From positions 62,001 to 126,000 of the forward strand of contig JAPZRO010000002.1 of the NCBI GenBank assembly GCA_027531395.1: a stretch of 64,000 bases of DNA. The letters are read 5' to 3'. Position 1 is the stretch's first letter. Each line of letters begins with the position of its first letter. Under the pieces are notes generated by a model. The model was given only the letters and a program-made list of their open reading frames with translations. It did not search any database and was not told the origin of the DNA. The position numbers were made by a program, and so were the translations under genes. Of the stretch, positions 20,979 through 30,545 are shown in pieces. The stretch is from Porphyrobacter sp. GTDB taxonomy: Bacteria; Pseudomonadota; Alphaproteobacteria; Sphingomonadales; Sphingomonadaceae.

Positions 20979-21781
20979 TGGCGAGCGCCGCAATGAAGAC
21001 TGAAGCCGCGACCGCCGAGCCGCCGCACCGCCTCTGGACGCTGCTCGAAGGGCGCGCGATGTTCGAGCTCGGGCTGTTCTACGCCGCCAGCCCGCTGTTC
21101 GCGACGCTACCCAAAGGTGATGGCCATGCGGTGATGACCCTGCCCGGCTTCATGGCCTCGAACAGCTCGACCGTGCCGATGCGCCGGGTGCTGAGCCGCC
21201 TCGGCTATGATCCGCACGGCTGGGACTCGGGCCGCAACGTGCGGGTCGACAATGCGCTGATCGGCCGGTTGCAGAACCAGCTGGCGCGGCTTGCCGACAG
21301 CAGCGGGCGCAAGGTCTCGCTGATCGGCTGGAGCCTCGGCGGGGTGCTGGCGCGCGAACTGGCCAAGCTCCATCCGGACAAGGTGCGGCTGGTGATCAGC
21401 CTCGGCAGTCCGATTTCGGATGATCGCGGGCACACCAATGCCGCGCGCCTGTTCGAACTGCTCAACGGCAAGGAGCCCGAGCCGATGCAGGGCGGCAGGT
21501 TCCGCGGGCTGGACGAAGCGCCGCCGGTGCCGACCACCTCGATCTTCACCAAGACCGACGGGATCGTCCATTGGCGCGGGAGCGTGCAGCACCCCCACAA
21601 GTCGCGCGGGCCCCATCCGACCGAGAATATCCAGGTCCATGCCAGCCATTGCGGGCTCGGCGTGAACCCGAGCGTGATGGTGGCGATGGCCGACCGGCTG
21701 GCGCAGCCGGAGGGCGAATGGAAGCCCTTCACCCCGCCGCCCGCACACCGCTGGATGTTCCCCCGCACCCACACCAACTGA
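20975..21781 (+). CDS. alpha/beta hydrolase (esterase/lipase-like)
   Basis: LIGWSLGGVLARELAKLHPDKVRLVISLGSP (GxSxG); overlaps the WS/DGAT stop. Confidence 0.82.
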   Translation: MMASAAMKTEAATAEPPHRLWTLLEGRAMFELGLFYAASPLFATLPKGDGHAVMTLPGFMASNSSTVPMRRVLSRLGYDPHGWDSGRNVRVDNALIGRLQNQLARLADSSGRKVSLIGWSLGGVLARELAKLHPDKVRLVISLGSPISDDRGHTNAARLFELLNGKEPEPMQGGRFRGLDEAPPVPTTSIFTKTDGIVHWRGSVQHPHKSRGPHPTENIQVHASHCGLGVNPSVMVAMADRLAQPEGEWKPFTPPPAHRWMFPRTHTN

Positions 21782-21814
21782 CGCTCAGCTGGCGGGCTGC
21801 GGGGGCTTGCCGGA

Positions 21815-24800
21815 TCAGAACAGCTTGCGCAGATCGATGCCGAGGTAGAGCCCCACCGGATCGATCACGAAGGGCTGGTAGTTGATCGGCGTGTCGCCGT
21901 TCGAATCCCGCACCCGGCGCTGCGCGTCGAACAGGTTGTCGGCCCGCAGGCTCACCCGCGTATCCTTGAGGAAGCCCTCGTTCTTGCCGGTGATCTCGCC
22001 GATATTGGCGAAGACGCGCAGGTTGAAGGTGACGATATCCTCGAAGAACAGATCGGTGCTGCCCGGCAGGCCCGAGCCGTCGAGGCGCGTCTCGCCGGTG
22101 TAGATCCCCGACAGGCGGAAACCCATGCCCTTGCCGAACAGGCCCGCTTCGAGCCGGCTGGAATGGCGCGGCAGACCGAAGGCGCCGGTCGCCTGGCCAT
22201 CGAGCTGGTCGAGCGGGGCGAGGCCGTCGGCGATCAGGATCTCGTTGTCGAGCTCGATCGTGTGGGTCAGGTTCACGAAGTAGCGGAAGCCCGGGAAGTT
22301 GCGGCCGCCCAGCGGGTTGAAGGCCGGTCCGCCCGCAGGCGCACCGCCAGCCCCCGCCGGAGGACCACCGGCCCCGGCCTGCGCCTGCGCCGGCGCGGGT
22401 GCCATGGCGCAGAAGCGCTGCTTGAACTGCTCAAGGGCCTCGGGCGGGATGGTGCCGTCAGGCGCGCGCGAACGGTCGATGGCCATCTTGATGAAGGCCG
22501 GATCGACGCCGGGCAGCTCGGCCGAGACATCCTCGCCGCGCTCGATCTTGCCGATCAGCTCGGCGATCGCGGCATTGCCGTCGGGGCCGCAGGCCTTCTC
22601 GCGGAAGGCGGCGAATTGCGGGTTGGCGGCAGGCGCACCGCCCTGCCCCGGCGCGCCGCCGGGAGCGCCGCCGCCCATCATCGCCGGGTCGATGGAACAG
22701 ATGCGCGTGCGGAACTGCGCCAGCCGCGCCGGATCGATCTTGCCATCCTCGCCGCGCAGGCGCGAGAGCATCGGCGCGAGGCGCGCAGGGTCGATGCCCG
22801 GATACTCGGCGGAGATATCCGCCCCGCTATCGATCGCGGCGACCAGCTTTTCGAGGAAGGCCGCGCCGTCATCGGCGCATAGCCGGGCGCGGAAGGCCAT
22901 GAACTGCTCCCGCTGCATAGGGCTTGGCATAGCGCCCCCAAAGCGCGGCGGTCCGCCTGCCGGCGCCTGCGCCTGTGCCGGAGCGGCAGCCGGCCCGGTG
23001 GTCGGCGGCGCGGGCTGAGCCGCCGCTGCCGCCGGAGGCCCGCCGGCACCCGCCGGACGACCGCCGCCGAAACCGCCACCACCACCGCCGCCGAAGCCGC
23101 CCGGGCCGCCCGCCGGCGCGCCGATGCTGCCATTGGTCGAGAAGATGAACTGCACGCGGTTGGCGCGGGTCTCGGCAAAGCTCACCGCGCGCCGGTCAAC
23201 CGCGATCAACCGGCCATTGGCATCGCGGGTCACCCGGCCGGGGAAAGCGGCCTCGATCTCGGGAGTGATCTGCGGGAAGGCGCTGACCACATTGTCCGAA
23301 CGGTTGCGGATGTATTCCACCGTCAACCGGGTGTTCTCCCAGAACGGCAGCGACCAGTTGGCGGCGAACTTCCAGTCGCGCTGGGTTTCCGCCGGCAGCG
23401 CCGGATTGCCGCCAGTGGTGACATCGGCCAGCACCGTCTGACCGGTGGTGAAGTCGAACACCGGCACGTTGAAATTGGTGATCACCGGATTGCCCAGCGC
23501 GCCCAGACCCGGCGCAACTTCGCGCCAGATATAGGTCGCCGACAGGTCAAGCCCGTCGACCGGCGACCAGTTGAGCCCTGCGTTCCAGTCGCCCAGCACG
23601 CCGAAATCGCTGAGATCCTCGACTCCCGCCTGCAGGTTGAGCGTGAAGGTGCCGAGCGCATCGGCCACGCCGGCGCGGCGGCTGGTTATCGGGACGACGA
23701 CATTGGCCCCGGTCGAAAGATTGCGCCGGGTGAGCGTGACGTCCTGATTGCTGCGAGTGTCGCCGCTTTCGATCCGCTGCCAGTCGAGCCCGAAATCGAA
23801 GGTCGCCAGCACCTCGCCCGCAGGCAGCTCGCCGAGCGGGCCTTCGAGCGTGGTCTGCGACTGGCCGGTGATGTTGCGGCTGCGCGCCACGTCGAACCCG
23901 GCGTCGGCATTGGTCGGCAGCGGGCCGGTGGGCGAGAGCGTGCCGGCGAGCGCCGCCTGCCGCAGCGCGGTGGTATCGAAGCGGCGGTCGATCTTCGTCT
24001 CGGTCTCGCTTAGCGAGGCGTCGAAGGTGGTGGTGAGGCGGAAATTGTTGACGGGCCGGGTCATCGAGCCGGCGGTGGCGAAGCGGTCGGTGGAGGAGCG
24101 CCGCGTCAGCGGGGTGTCCTCGCCGAAGGTTCGCACGATGCCCGGCACGGCCGGATCGGCGGTCAGCGTCACGGTGTTGAGCCCGTCGAGGCTGCGGCTT
24201 TCGCTGCGCACGTAATTGAGGTTGGCGCTCAGCGCGGTGCCGCTGTCGATCAGCGCCTTGGCCCAGCTGAGGTTGCCTTCGAAGCCGAAGGTGTCGGCGG
24301 TGAGGCTGCGGAATTCGGCCTGCGCCGGATCACCCGCCACGCCCGAGACCGAGCCCGGGGTCTGGATGATGTCGCGCTCGTCCTCTGTCAGCAGCGAGGC
24401 GTCGGACAGCTCGAAATCGAGGTTGAAGCGGCCGCCGTCGGCGATGCGCAGCGTGCCGAAATCCTGCTCGGTGCGGACAAATCCCCCGCGCGAAGGGGTT
24501 TCGAACTCCATCTCGACTTCGCGGTTGGAGTAGTTGTCCTTGAGAATCAGGTTGATCACGCGCCGGTCAGGCGGAAAGCCGAAGCGCTGGGCGACTTCCT
24601 CGGGGAACACCTCGACCCGCGCCAGCGCCTCGGGCGGATAGGAGGCGAATTCGCGGAAGCTCCCGATGCGGATCCCGTTGACGAGAATCACCGGCTGCCC
24701 GCCGCCCCCACGCCCGCGCGCCGAGCCGGTCTGGGCGCTGATCTGGGCGATGAGATCGGTGATCGAGGTCACGCCTTCGGCCGCGATCGCCTGTTCGTCG

Positions 24801-25051
24801 AGCTGCAGCAGCGGCGCCTGATCGACCATCAGCTGGCCGCGGATGCGCTTGCCGCTGACGACGATCTCATCGGCCGACACCGCGGTGCCGCTGGCGGACT
24901 CGGGTTCCTCTTCCTCAGCCGTCTGCTGCACCGCGACCGGCTGCGGCTGCGCGGTCTCGGCGGTGCGGGCCAGCACCGGGAGGGCGGCGGCAAGGCTTGC
25001 AGCGCAGGTGCCGGCGCACAGCATCGCGCGGGAAAGCGGGGAGAGGTTCAT
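21815..25051 (-). CDS. TonB-dependent receptor with large low-complexity/two-Cys-module insertion
   Basis: Plug region SITDLIAQISAQTGSARGRGGGGQPVILVNGIRIGSFREFASYPPEALARVEVFPEEVAQRFGFPPDRRVINLILK; barrel C-terminus FNLRVFANIGEITGKNEGFLKDTRVSLRADNLFD...LYLGIDLRKLF. Confidence 0.88.
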   Translation of the reverse strand: MNLSPLSRAMLCAGTCAASLAAALPVLARTAETAQPQPVAVQQTAEEEEPESASGTAVSADEIVVSGKRIRGQLMVDQAPLLQLDEQAIAAEGVTSITDLIAQISAQTGSARGRGGGGQPVILVNGIRIGSFREFASYPPEALARVEVFPEEVAQRFGFPPDRRVINLILKDNYSNREVEMEFETPSRGGFVRTEQDFGTLRIADGGRFNLDFELSDASLLTEDERDIIQTPGSVSGVAGDPAQAEFRSLTADTFGFEGNLSWAKALIDSGTALSANLNYVRSESRSLDGLNTVTLTADPAVPGIVRTFGEDTPLTRRSSTDRFATAGSMTRPVNNFRLTTTFDASLSETETKIDRRFDTTALRQAALAGTLSPTGPLPTNADAGFDVARSRNITGQSQTTLEGPLGELPAGEVLATFDFGLDWQRIESGDTRSNQDVTLTRRNLSTGANVVVPITSRRAGVADALGTFTLNLQAGVEDLSDFGVLGDWNAGLNWSPVDGLDLSATYIWREVAPGLGALGNPVITNFNVPVFDFTTGQTVLADVTTGGNPALPAETQRDWKFAANWSLPFWENTRLTVEYIRNRSDNVVSAFPQITPEIEAAFPGRVTRDANGRLIAVDRRAVSFAETRANRVQFIFSTNGSIGAPAGGPGGFGGGGGGGFGGGRPAGAGGPPAAAAAQPAPPTTGPAAAPAQAQAPAGGPPRFGGAMPSPMQREQFMAFRARLCADDGAAFLEKLVAAIDSGADISAEYPGIDPARLAPMLSRLRGEDGKIDPARLAQFRTRICSIDPAMMGGGAPGGAPGQGGAPAANPQFAAFREKACGPDGNAAIAELIGKIERGEDVSAELPGVDPAFIKMAIDRSRAPDGTIPPEALEQFKQRFCAMAPAPAQAQAGAGGPPAGAGGAPAGGPAFNPLGGRNFPGFRYFVNLTHTIELDNEILIADGLAPLDQLDGQATGAFGLPRHSSRLEAGLFGKGMGFRLSGIYTGETRLDGSGLPGSTDLFFEDIVTFNLRVFANIGEITGKNEGFLKDTRVSLRADNLFDAQRRVRDSNGDTPINYQPFVIDPVGLYLGIDLRKLF
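22394..22618 (-). repeat. two-Cys module copy 2 inside the TonB-dependent receptor
   Basis: QFAAFREKACGPDGNAAIAELIGKIERGEDVSAELPGVDPAFIKMAIDRSRAPDGTIPPEALEQFKQRFCAMAPA. Confidence 0.85.
22682..22906 (-). repeat. two-Cys module copy 1 inside the TonB-dependent receptor
   Basis: QFMAFRARLCADDGAAFLEKLVAAIDSGADISAEYPGIDPARLAPMLSRLRGEDGKIDPARLAQFRTRICSIDPA; 34/75 identities to copy 2 without gaps, both Cys aligned. Confidence 0.85.
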
Positions 25052-25294
25052 GTTGTCCCTTTAGTACTTGTCTTTGTCTTTATGCGGGCCAGCCTTGTGG
25101 TGGTCCCGGTTTCGCCCAGCTGCCCGTCGCACGGCCGGGAAAGCTGGCGCTTGTCGGCAGTTACGCAGATAGCCCGATTCGGGCTGCACGCGGCACTTAA
25201 AGCTGGAGCCTTCCCTTTTGGTTCCCGCATCGCTAAAGCGCGCTAGTTTTTCGACCGGCGCATTGTGCGTCGCACCATTATCAGAAGGAATTTC

Positions 25295-25540
25295 ATGGCC
25301 AAGGAAGAACTCCTCGAAATGCGCGGGCGCGTGGTGGAACTGCTGCCCAATGCGATGTTCCGGGTGGAGCTTGAAAACGGCCATGAAGTGCTCGGCCACA
25401 CCGCGGGCAAAATGCGCAAGAACCGCATCCGCGTGCTGGTGGGCGACGAGGTGCTGTGCGAGCTGACGCCCTACGACCTCACCAAGGCGCGCATCACCTA
25501 CCGCTTCATGCCGGGTCGCGGCGGCCCCGGCCCGCAATAA
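25295..25540 (+). CDS. infA: translation initiation factor IF-1
   Basis: [71 protein letters not shown]. Confidence 0.97.
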   Translation: MAKEELLEMRGRVVELLPNAMFRVELENGHEVLGHTAGKMRKNRIRVLVGDEVLCELTPYDLTKARITYRFMPGRGGPGPQ

Positions 25541-25555
25541 GCGGCAGCGCCGCTG

Positions 25556-26131
25556 ATGGGCGCGCCTCTCCACCTCACCCTGGCATCGGCCTCGCCCCGG
25601 CGGCGCGAGCTGCTCGTGCGGTTGGGCCTTGCGCCCGATGCCGTGACCCCTGCCGACATCGACGAGACGCCGCTGAACGGCGAACTCCCCCGCGCCTATG
25701 CCTTGCGCATGGGGCGCGAGAAGGCGCTCGCCGTCACAGCCCCCGGCTTCGTGCTGGCGGGCGATACGGTGGTGGCGGTAGGCCGCCGCATCCTGCCCAA
25801 GACCGAAACCGAGGCCGAGGCGCGCGCTTGTCTCGAACTGATGAGCGGGCGACGGCATCAGGTGCTCTCCAGCGTGGTGCTGCGCGCACCCGATGGCACA
25901 TTGCGGGAGCGGCTGAACGAGACCGTGGTGCGCTTCAAGCGGTTCTCCAGCGAAGAAATCGCGGCCTATCTCGCCAGCGGCGAATGGCAGGGCAAGGCGG
26001 GCGGATATGCCATCCAGGGCGCCGCCGAGGGCCTGATCGAATGGATCCACGGCAGCCATTCCGGCGTGATGGGCCTGCCGCTCCACGAGACGCGCACGCT
26101 GCTCAAGGCGGCAGGGTTCCCGCTTGCCTAG
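25556..26131 (+). CDS. maf: Maf family nucleotide pyrophosphatase
   Basis: LTLASASPRRRELLVRLGL, VLAGDTVVAVGRRILPKTETEAEA, GKAGGYAIQGAAEGLIEWIHGSHSGVMGLPL. Confidence 0.93.
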   Translation: MGAPLHLTLASASPRRRELLVRLGLAPDAVTPADIDETPLNGELPRAYALRMGREKALAVTAPGFVLAGDTVVAVGRRILPKTETEAEARACLELMSGRRHQVLSSVVLRAPDGTLRERLNETVVRFKRFSSEEIAAYLASGEWQGKAGGYAIQGAAEGLIEWIHGSHSGVMGLPLHETRTLLKAAGFPLA

Positions 26132-27086
26132 CCCTGAACGAACGTGGCTGATCGAGGAGGGCATCGCCGAGAAACGGGCGCTGCTGGTCGAGGGCGAACA
26201 GGTGCTCGCCGCGAAGGTCATGTGGCCGGGAGAAATCACTGCCGGCACCCGCTGCGCGGGCAAGCTCACCGCCAAGCTCAAGGGCACGCGACGGGGGGTG
26301 GCGCTGCTGGATGGCGGCACCGAGGCGCTAGTCGATCACCTGCCGCCCGCCGTCACCGAAGGCCAGCGGCTCGATCTCGTCATCACCCGCGCCCCGCTGG
26401 CCGAACGCGGTCGGTTGAAGCGCGCGCAGGCGCGGATGACCGGAGACGAGACTCCCGCCGCGTCCTTTCCGGAAGGGAGGACCGTCCACCGCTTTCCCGC
26501 TGGCCTGTGGGAAGAGGTGTGGCACGCAGCCTCCAGCGCCAGCCTCGATTTCCCCGGCGGCGAAATCCTCGTTAGCGTCACCCCCGCGATGACGCTGATC
26601 GACATCGACGGGATCGGCGAACCGCGCGTGCTGGCGCTGGCGGCGGTGCCGGCCATCTCCCGCGCGCTCGAATGGTTCGATTGCGGCGGGAACATCGGGA
26701 TCGACTTCCCCACCCTTGCCGCCAAGGCCGACCGCCGCGCGGTCGACGAGGCACTGGGAGCGGCGCTCGATCACTGGCCGCATGAACGCACCGCGATGAA
26801 CGGCTTCGGCTTCGTCCAGCTGGTCGCGCGGCTGACCGGCCCCTCGCTGCTCCACCGCTTCGCGCACCATCGCCTGGGCGCATCCGCGCGCATGGCCCTG
26901 CGGCGCGGGGAGCTGGCCGAAGGCAGCGGGCGGGTGCTGCTGCTTGCCGTCCATCCCGCACTCAAGGCCAAGCTCAAGCAGCCGTGGCTCGACGAACTCG
27001 CCCGCCGCACAGGGCGGGAAGTGCGCGTGGAGAGCGATCCCGGGCTTGCCATCGAGGCCGCCCATGCCCAGTTGGTGGAGGCATGA
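26124..27086 (+). CDS. ribonuclease E/G family protein
   Basis: S1-like N-terminus and LIDIDGIGEPRVLALAAVPAISRALEWFDCGGNIGIDFPTL block; sits between maf and yacG as in related genomes. Confidence 0.75.
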   Translation: MPSPERTWLIEEGIAEKRALLVEGEQVLAAKVMWPGEITAGTRCAGKLTAKLKGTRRGVALLDGGTEALVDHLPPAVTEGQRLDLVITRAPLAERGRLKRAQARMTGDETPAASFPEGRTVHRFPAGLWEEVWHAASSASLDFPGGEILVSVTPAMTLIDIDGIGEPRVLALAAVPAISRALEWFDCGGNIGIDFPTLAAKADRRAVDEALGAALDHWPHERTAMNGFGFVQLVARLTGPSLLHRFAHHRLGASARMALRRGELAEGSGRVLLLAVHPALKAKLKQPWLDELARRTGREVRVESDPGLAIEAAHAQLVEA

Positions 27087-27268
27087 CCACCAAGCCCAAG
27101 CCCTGCCCGATCTGCCGCAAGCCGCGGCATCCGGATCACCACCCCTTCTGCTCCGAGCGCTGCCGCGACCGCGATCTGGCGCGCTGGTTCTCCGATTCCT
27201 ATGCCGTGCCGGGACCGCCGGCAGACCCGGAAGAACTCGCGCAGGACAACTGGCGCGAGCAGGATTGA
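27083..27268 (+). CDS. yacG: DNA gyrase inhibitor YacG (zinc-binding)
   Basis: KPCPICRKPRHPDHHPFCSERCRDRDLARWFSDSYAVPG; CxxC...CxxxC zinc ligands. Confidence 0.88.
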   Translation: MTTKPKPCPICRKPRHPDHHPFCSERCRDRDLARWFSDSYAVPGPPADPEELAQDNWREQD

Positions 27269-27389
27269 TCGGCGCGCAATATTCCTGCCGAAGGCGCACA
27301 AAACCCACTTGCCAACCTGTGCCGCCTTCGCCATAGGGCCGCTCTCATTTGCTCGCCGGGCTCTTCAAGGCCCGTCGCTCGCAGCGAAT

Positions 27390-27464
27390 GCCCGAGTAGC
27401 TCAGGGGTAGAGCAGCGGATTGAAAATCCGCGTGTCGGTGGTTCAAATCCGCCCTCGGGCACCA
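27390..27464 (+). tRNA. tRNA-Phe (anticodon GAA), CCA encoded
   Basis: gcccgag acceptor pairs with ctcgggc; anticodon arm gcgga-ttGAAaa-tccgc; T-arm ggtTCAAATcc; terminal acca. Confidence 0.96.
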
Positions 27465-27503
27465 TTCGCTGAAAAGGGCCGATCGCCCAGAGGGAAACTG
27501 CCG

Positions 27504-28307
27504 ATGTCCCGCCGCACCAAGCTTTACGAAGGCAAGGCCAAGATCCTCTACGAGGGTCCCGAGCCGGGCACGCTGATCCAGTATTTCAAGGACGATGCGA
27601 CCGCCTTCAACGCCGCGAAGAAGGGTACGATCGCCGGCAAGGGCGTGATCAACAACCGCATTTCCGAGCACGTCTTCACGCGCCTCGGGCATATCGGCAT
27701 CCCCACGCACTTCATCCGCCGCCTCAACATGCGCGAGCAATTGATCCGTCAGGTCGAGATCATCCCGCTCGAAGTGGTGGTGCGCAATGTCGCCGCCGGC
27801 TCAATCAGCAAGCGCCTCGGGATCGAGGAAGGCGAGCCGCTGCCGCACACCCTGATCGAATATTACTACAAGGATGATGCGCTCGGCGATCCGCTGGTGG
27901 CCGAAGAGCACATTGCCTGCTTCAACTGGTGCAGCAACGAGGAGATGCACGACATTTCCTCGATGGCGATCCGCATCAACGACTTCCTGTGCGGGATGTT
28001 CGCCGCGATCGACATCCGCCTGATCGACTTCAAGCTCGAATTCGGGCGGCTCTACGACGGCGATTACAGCCGCGTGATCCTGGCCGACGAGATCAGCCCC
28101 GACGGCTGCCGCCTGTGGGACATGGCGACCGGCGAGAAGCTCGACAAGGACCGTTTCCGCCGCGATCTGGGCGGCGAGGAAGAGGCCTACCGCGAAGTCG
28201 CGCGCCGGCTCGGCCTGCTGAACGGCGAGGACAATGGCCCAGGCGAGGTGTTTGACCTCTCCCACGCCCGCAGCCGCCTGCGCGGCCCGCCGCCTCTCAA
28301 GAAGTAA
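27504..28307 (+). CDS. purC: phosphoribosylaminoimidazole-succinocarboxamide synthase
   Basis: [72 protein letters not shown]. Confidence 0.96.
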   Translation: MSRRTKLYEGKAKILYEGPEPGTLIQYFKDDATAFNAAKKGTIAGKGVINNRISEHVFTRLGHIGIPTHFIRRLNMREQLIRQVEIIPLEVVVRNVAAGSISKRLGIEEGEPLPHTLIEYYYKDDALGDPLVAEEHIACFNWCSNEEMHDISSMAIRINDFLCGMFAAIDIRLIDFKLEFGRLYDGDYSRVILADEISPDGCRLWDMATGEKLDKDRFRRDLGGEEEAYREVARRLGLLNGEDNGPGEVFDLSHARSRLRGPPPLKK

Positions 28308-28405
28308 GCCTCTTCACACCCGGCTTATCCTCGCCTAGTCTGGCGAAGTCGTTGGCATTGATGCATATTCTGCACCTGCCGGGGTTCAGCAGGGGGACGC
28401 TTTCG

Positions 28406-30460
28406 ATGCGCTGGAAATCCGTGGGCATGGCAGCTCTGCTCGCCCAGACGAGCCTTGCCTTGGCACAGGACGAACCGTCCATTCCGCGCGAACCCGCACC
28501 CGTCTGGGCCACGCCGTCCGAGCCGCTGGTAGTGCCCGAGAGCGTTCAGGGCCCCGTGTTCCTGCGCCGGCAGGACACCTTCGTCCGCCTCACCGCCACC
28601 GGCCACGACTATTTCAACAGCCAGATGATCCGCATTCTCCAGCCGCAGGCGCTGGAGATCGGCAATATCGCCATCGCCTGGAACCCCGCCGCCGGCGCGG
28701 CGCGGGTGCACAAGGTGGTGATCCACCGGCGCGGGCTGGAAATCGACGTGCTCGCCAAGACCGGCTTCGAGATCCTGCGCCGCGAGGACCAGCTCGAAGC
28801 CGCGATGCTCGACGGGATGCTGACCGCGGTGCTGCGCGTGCCCGATCTGCGCGTGGGCGATGATCTGGAGCTCGAATACACCATCCCGCTGCACGATCCG
28901 ACCCTGCGCGAGGCGAGCCACGGGCTGCTGTTCCTGGGCGATGCGCCCCCGCCCGGGCGCTACCGCCTTGATCTTTCGTGGGACGAGGGCCAGCAGCCGC
29001 GCACCCTGCTCACCCCCGATCTCGCGCCGGTGGCCGAGCGCGCCGCCAACCGCCTCGCAGTGACGCTCGACAATCCCGATACTCTCACCCCGCCGCGCGA
29101 TGCGCCGCCGCGCTTTGCCTGGAACCGGGTGATCGAATTCTCCGACTTTGCCGACTGGCCGTCGGTCTCGCGCCGGTTCCACGGCCTGTTCACCGGAGCC
29201 AGCACGCTCGCGGCGGAATCGCCCCTGCGCGAGGAAGCGGCGGCAATCGCGGCCTCGACCCCGGACAAGCTGGCGCAGGCGCAGGCCGCGCTGCAACTGG
29301 TGCAGCAGCAGGTGCGCTACGTCTATGTCGGGCTCAACGGCGGCAATTTCACGCCCGCCAGTGCCGACGAGACGTGGGAGCGCCGCTACGGTGACTGCAA
29401 GGGCAAGACCGCGATGCTGCTCGCGCTGCTGGGCGAACTCGGCATCCCGGCCGAGGCGGTGCTGGTCAACAACACGGAGAGCCTCGACGGGCTCGACCAG
29501 CGGCTCGCCAATCCCGGGATGTTCGATCACGTGCTGGTGCGCGCGACCATCGGCGGCAAGACCTACTGGCTCGACGGCACCCTGCCCGACGTGATCGAGG
29601 GGCGGAGCGAGCCCTTCCTGCCCTATCAATGGGTGCTGCCGCTGTCGGCCAAGGGCAACACGATCGAGCGGCTGGCGGACAAGCCTTTCGCCATCCCGCA
29701 GGTGATGGAGCTCTACGAGATCGACGCCACGGCCGGTTTCGATGCCCCCGCGCGCTGGACCCGCACCACCGTGCTACGCGGGGCGGCGGGGTTGCAGCAG
29801 CACCTGCAGTTCACCTCGGTCAGCGCCGGGCAGCTGGAGGCCGCGCTCAAGAGCCAGCTCAGCGGCTCCTCGGGATGGGATGCGGTCGACAGCGTCACCT
29901 ACCGCTTCGACCGCGCGACGCAGGCGGCGATCCTCACCATCATCGGCACCGGCCCGGTTGAATGGGAGAACGAGGACGGCGGCGGGCGCTACTATTTCCT
30001 GCCCGGTGGCGGCTTCAACCCGCCCCAGCGGCGCCAGCGCAGCGGCGGTTCTGCTGGCGCGGTGCCGTTCTTCCAGGCCAATGACTACAATTGCTACGTC
30101 ACCACCATGCGCTTGCCGCAGGACACCGATCCGGCCGACTGGGGCTTCAACTCGGTGTTCGACACCATGCTTTATGGCGAGACCTATTATCGCATGATGG
30201 AGGTGCGCAAGGACGACCGCACGCTGCGGCTCGTGCGCGGCAACCGGGTGGAGCAGCTCGAAATCAGCCCCGAAAAGGCCGAGCGCGACAATGCCCGGCT
30301 GGGCGAGTTCGACAATTCGAAGGCGATCCTGTCCTACAGCCCGGGCAATATCGGCGAGCCGTGGAGCGGGCTGAAGAAGGTGCCGGCGATCTCGGAAATC
30401 GACTGGACCGGCCCCAACCCGCCCTGCCTGCCGGCAGACATGCTCTCGTCCAAGGGCTAA
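28406..30460 (+). CDS. DUF3857 / transglutaminase-like domain protein (secreted)
   Basis: Signal peptide; RRYGDCKGKTAMLLALLGELGIPAEAVLVN transglutaminase-like core; N-terminal DUF3857-type region. Confidence 0.85.
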   Translation: MRWKSVGMAALLAQTSLALAQDEPSIPREPAPVWATPSEPLVVPESVQGPVFLRRQDTFVRLTATGHDYFNSQMIRILQPQALEIGNIAIAWNPAAGAARVHKVVIHRRGLEIDVLAKTGFEILRREDQLEAAMLDGMLTAVLRVPDLRVGDDLELEYTIPLHDPTLREASHGLLFLGDAPPPGRYRLDLSWDEGQQPRTLLTPDLAPVAERAANRLAVTLDNPDTLTPPRDAPPRFAWNRVIEFSDFADWPSVSRRFHGLFTGASTLAAESPLREEAAAIAASTPDKLAQAQAALQLVQQQVRYVYVGLNGGNFTPASADETWERRYGDCKGKTAMLLALLGELGIPAEAVLVNNTESLDGLDQRLANPGMFDHVLVRATIGGKTYWLDGTLPDVIEGRSEPFLPYQWVLPLSAKGNTIERLADKPFAIPQVMELYEIDATAGFDAPARWTRTTVLRGAAGLQQHLQFTSVSAGQLEAALKSQLSGSSGWDAVDSVTYRFDRATQAAILTIIGTGPVEWENEDGGGRYYFLPGGGFNPPQRRQRSGGSAGAVPFFQANDYNCYVTTMRLPQDTDPADWGFNSVFDTMLYGETYYRMMEVRKDDRTLRLVRGNRVEQLEISPEKAERDNARLGEFDNSKAILSYSPGNIGEPWSGLKKVPAISEIDWTGPNPPCLPADMLSSKG

Positions 30461-30545
30461 CAGACCGCAATGAGGGGCTGACAGGCCGCTGCTTTCGGCT
30501 AGTCTGGCAGGCTTGATGCCTCTGGTCCGGGATGCCCTGCCTGTC

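Noticed and set aside
22394-22906. EF-hand calcium motifs in the TonB receptor modules (EDGKIDPARL, PDGTIPPEAL)
   Set aside because: Only the DGxI part fits; the Asp at loop position 1 and Glu at position 12 are missing in both copies.
27390-27464. tRNA-associated genomic island
   Set aside because: tRNA-Phe is followed directly by purC with no integrase or direct repeat of the tRNA 3' end detected.
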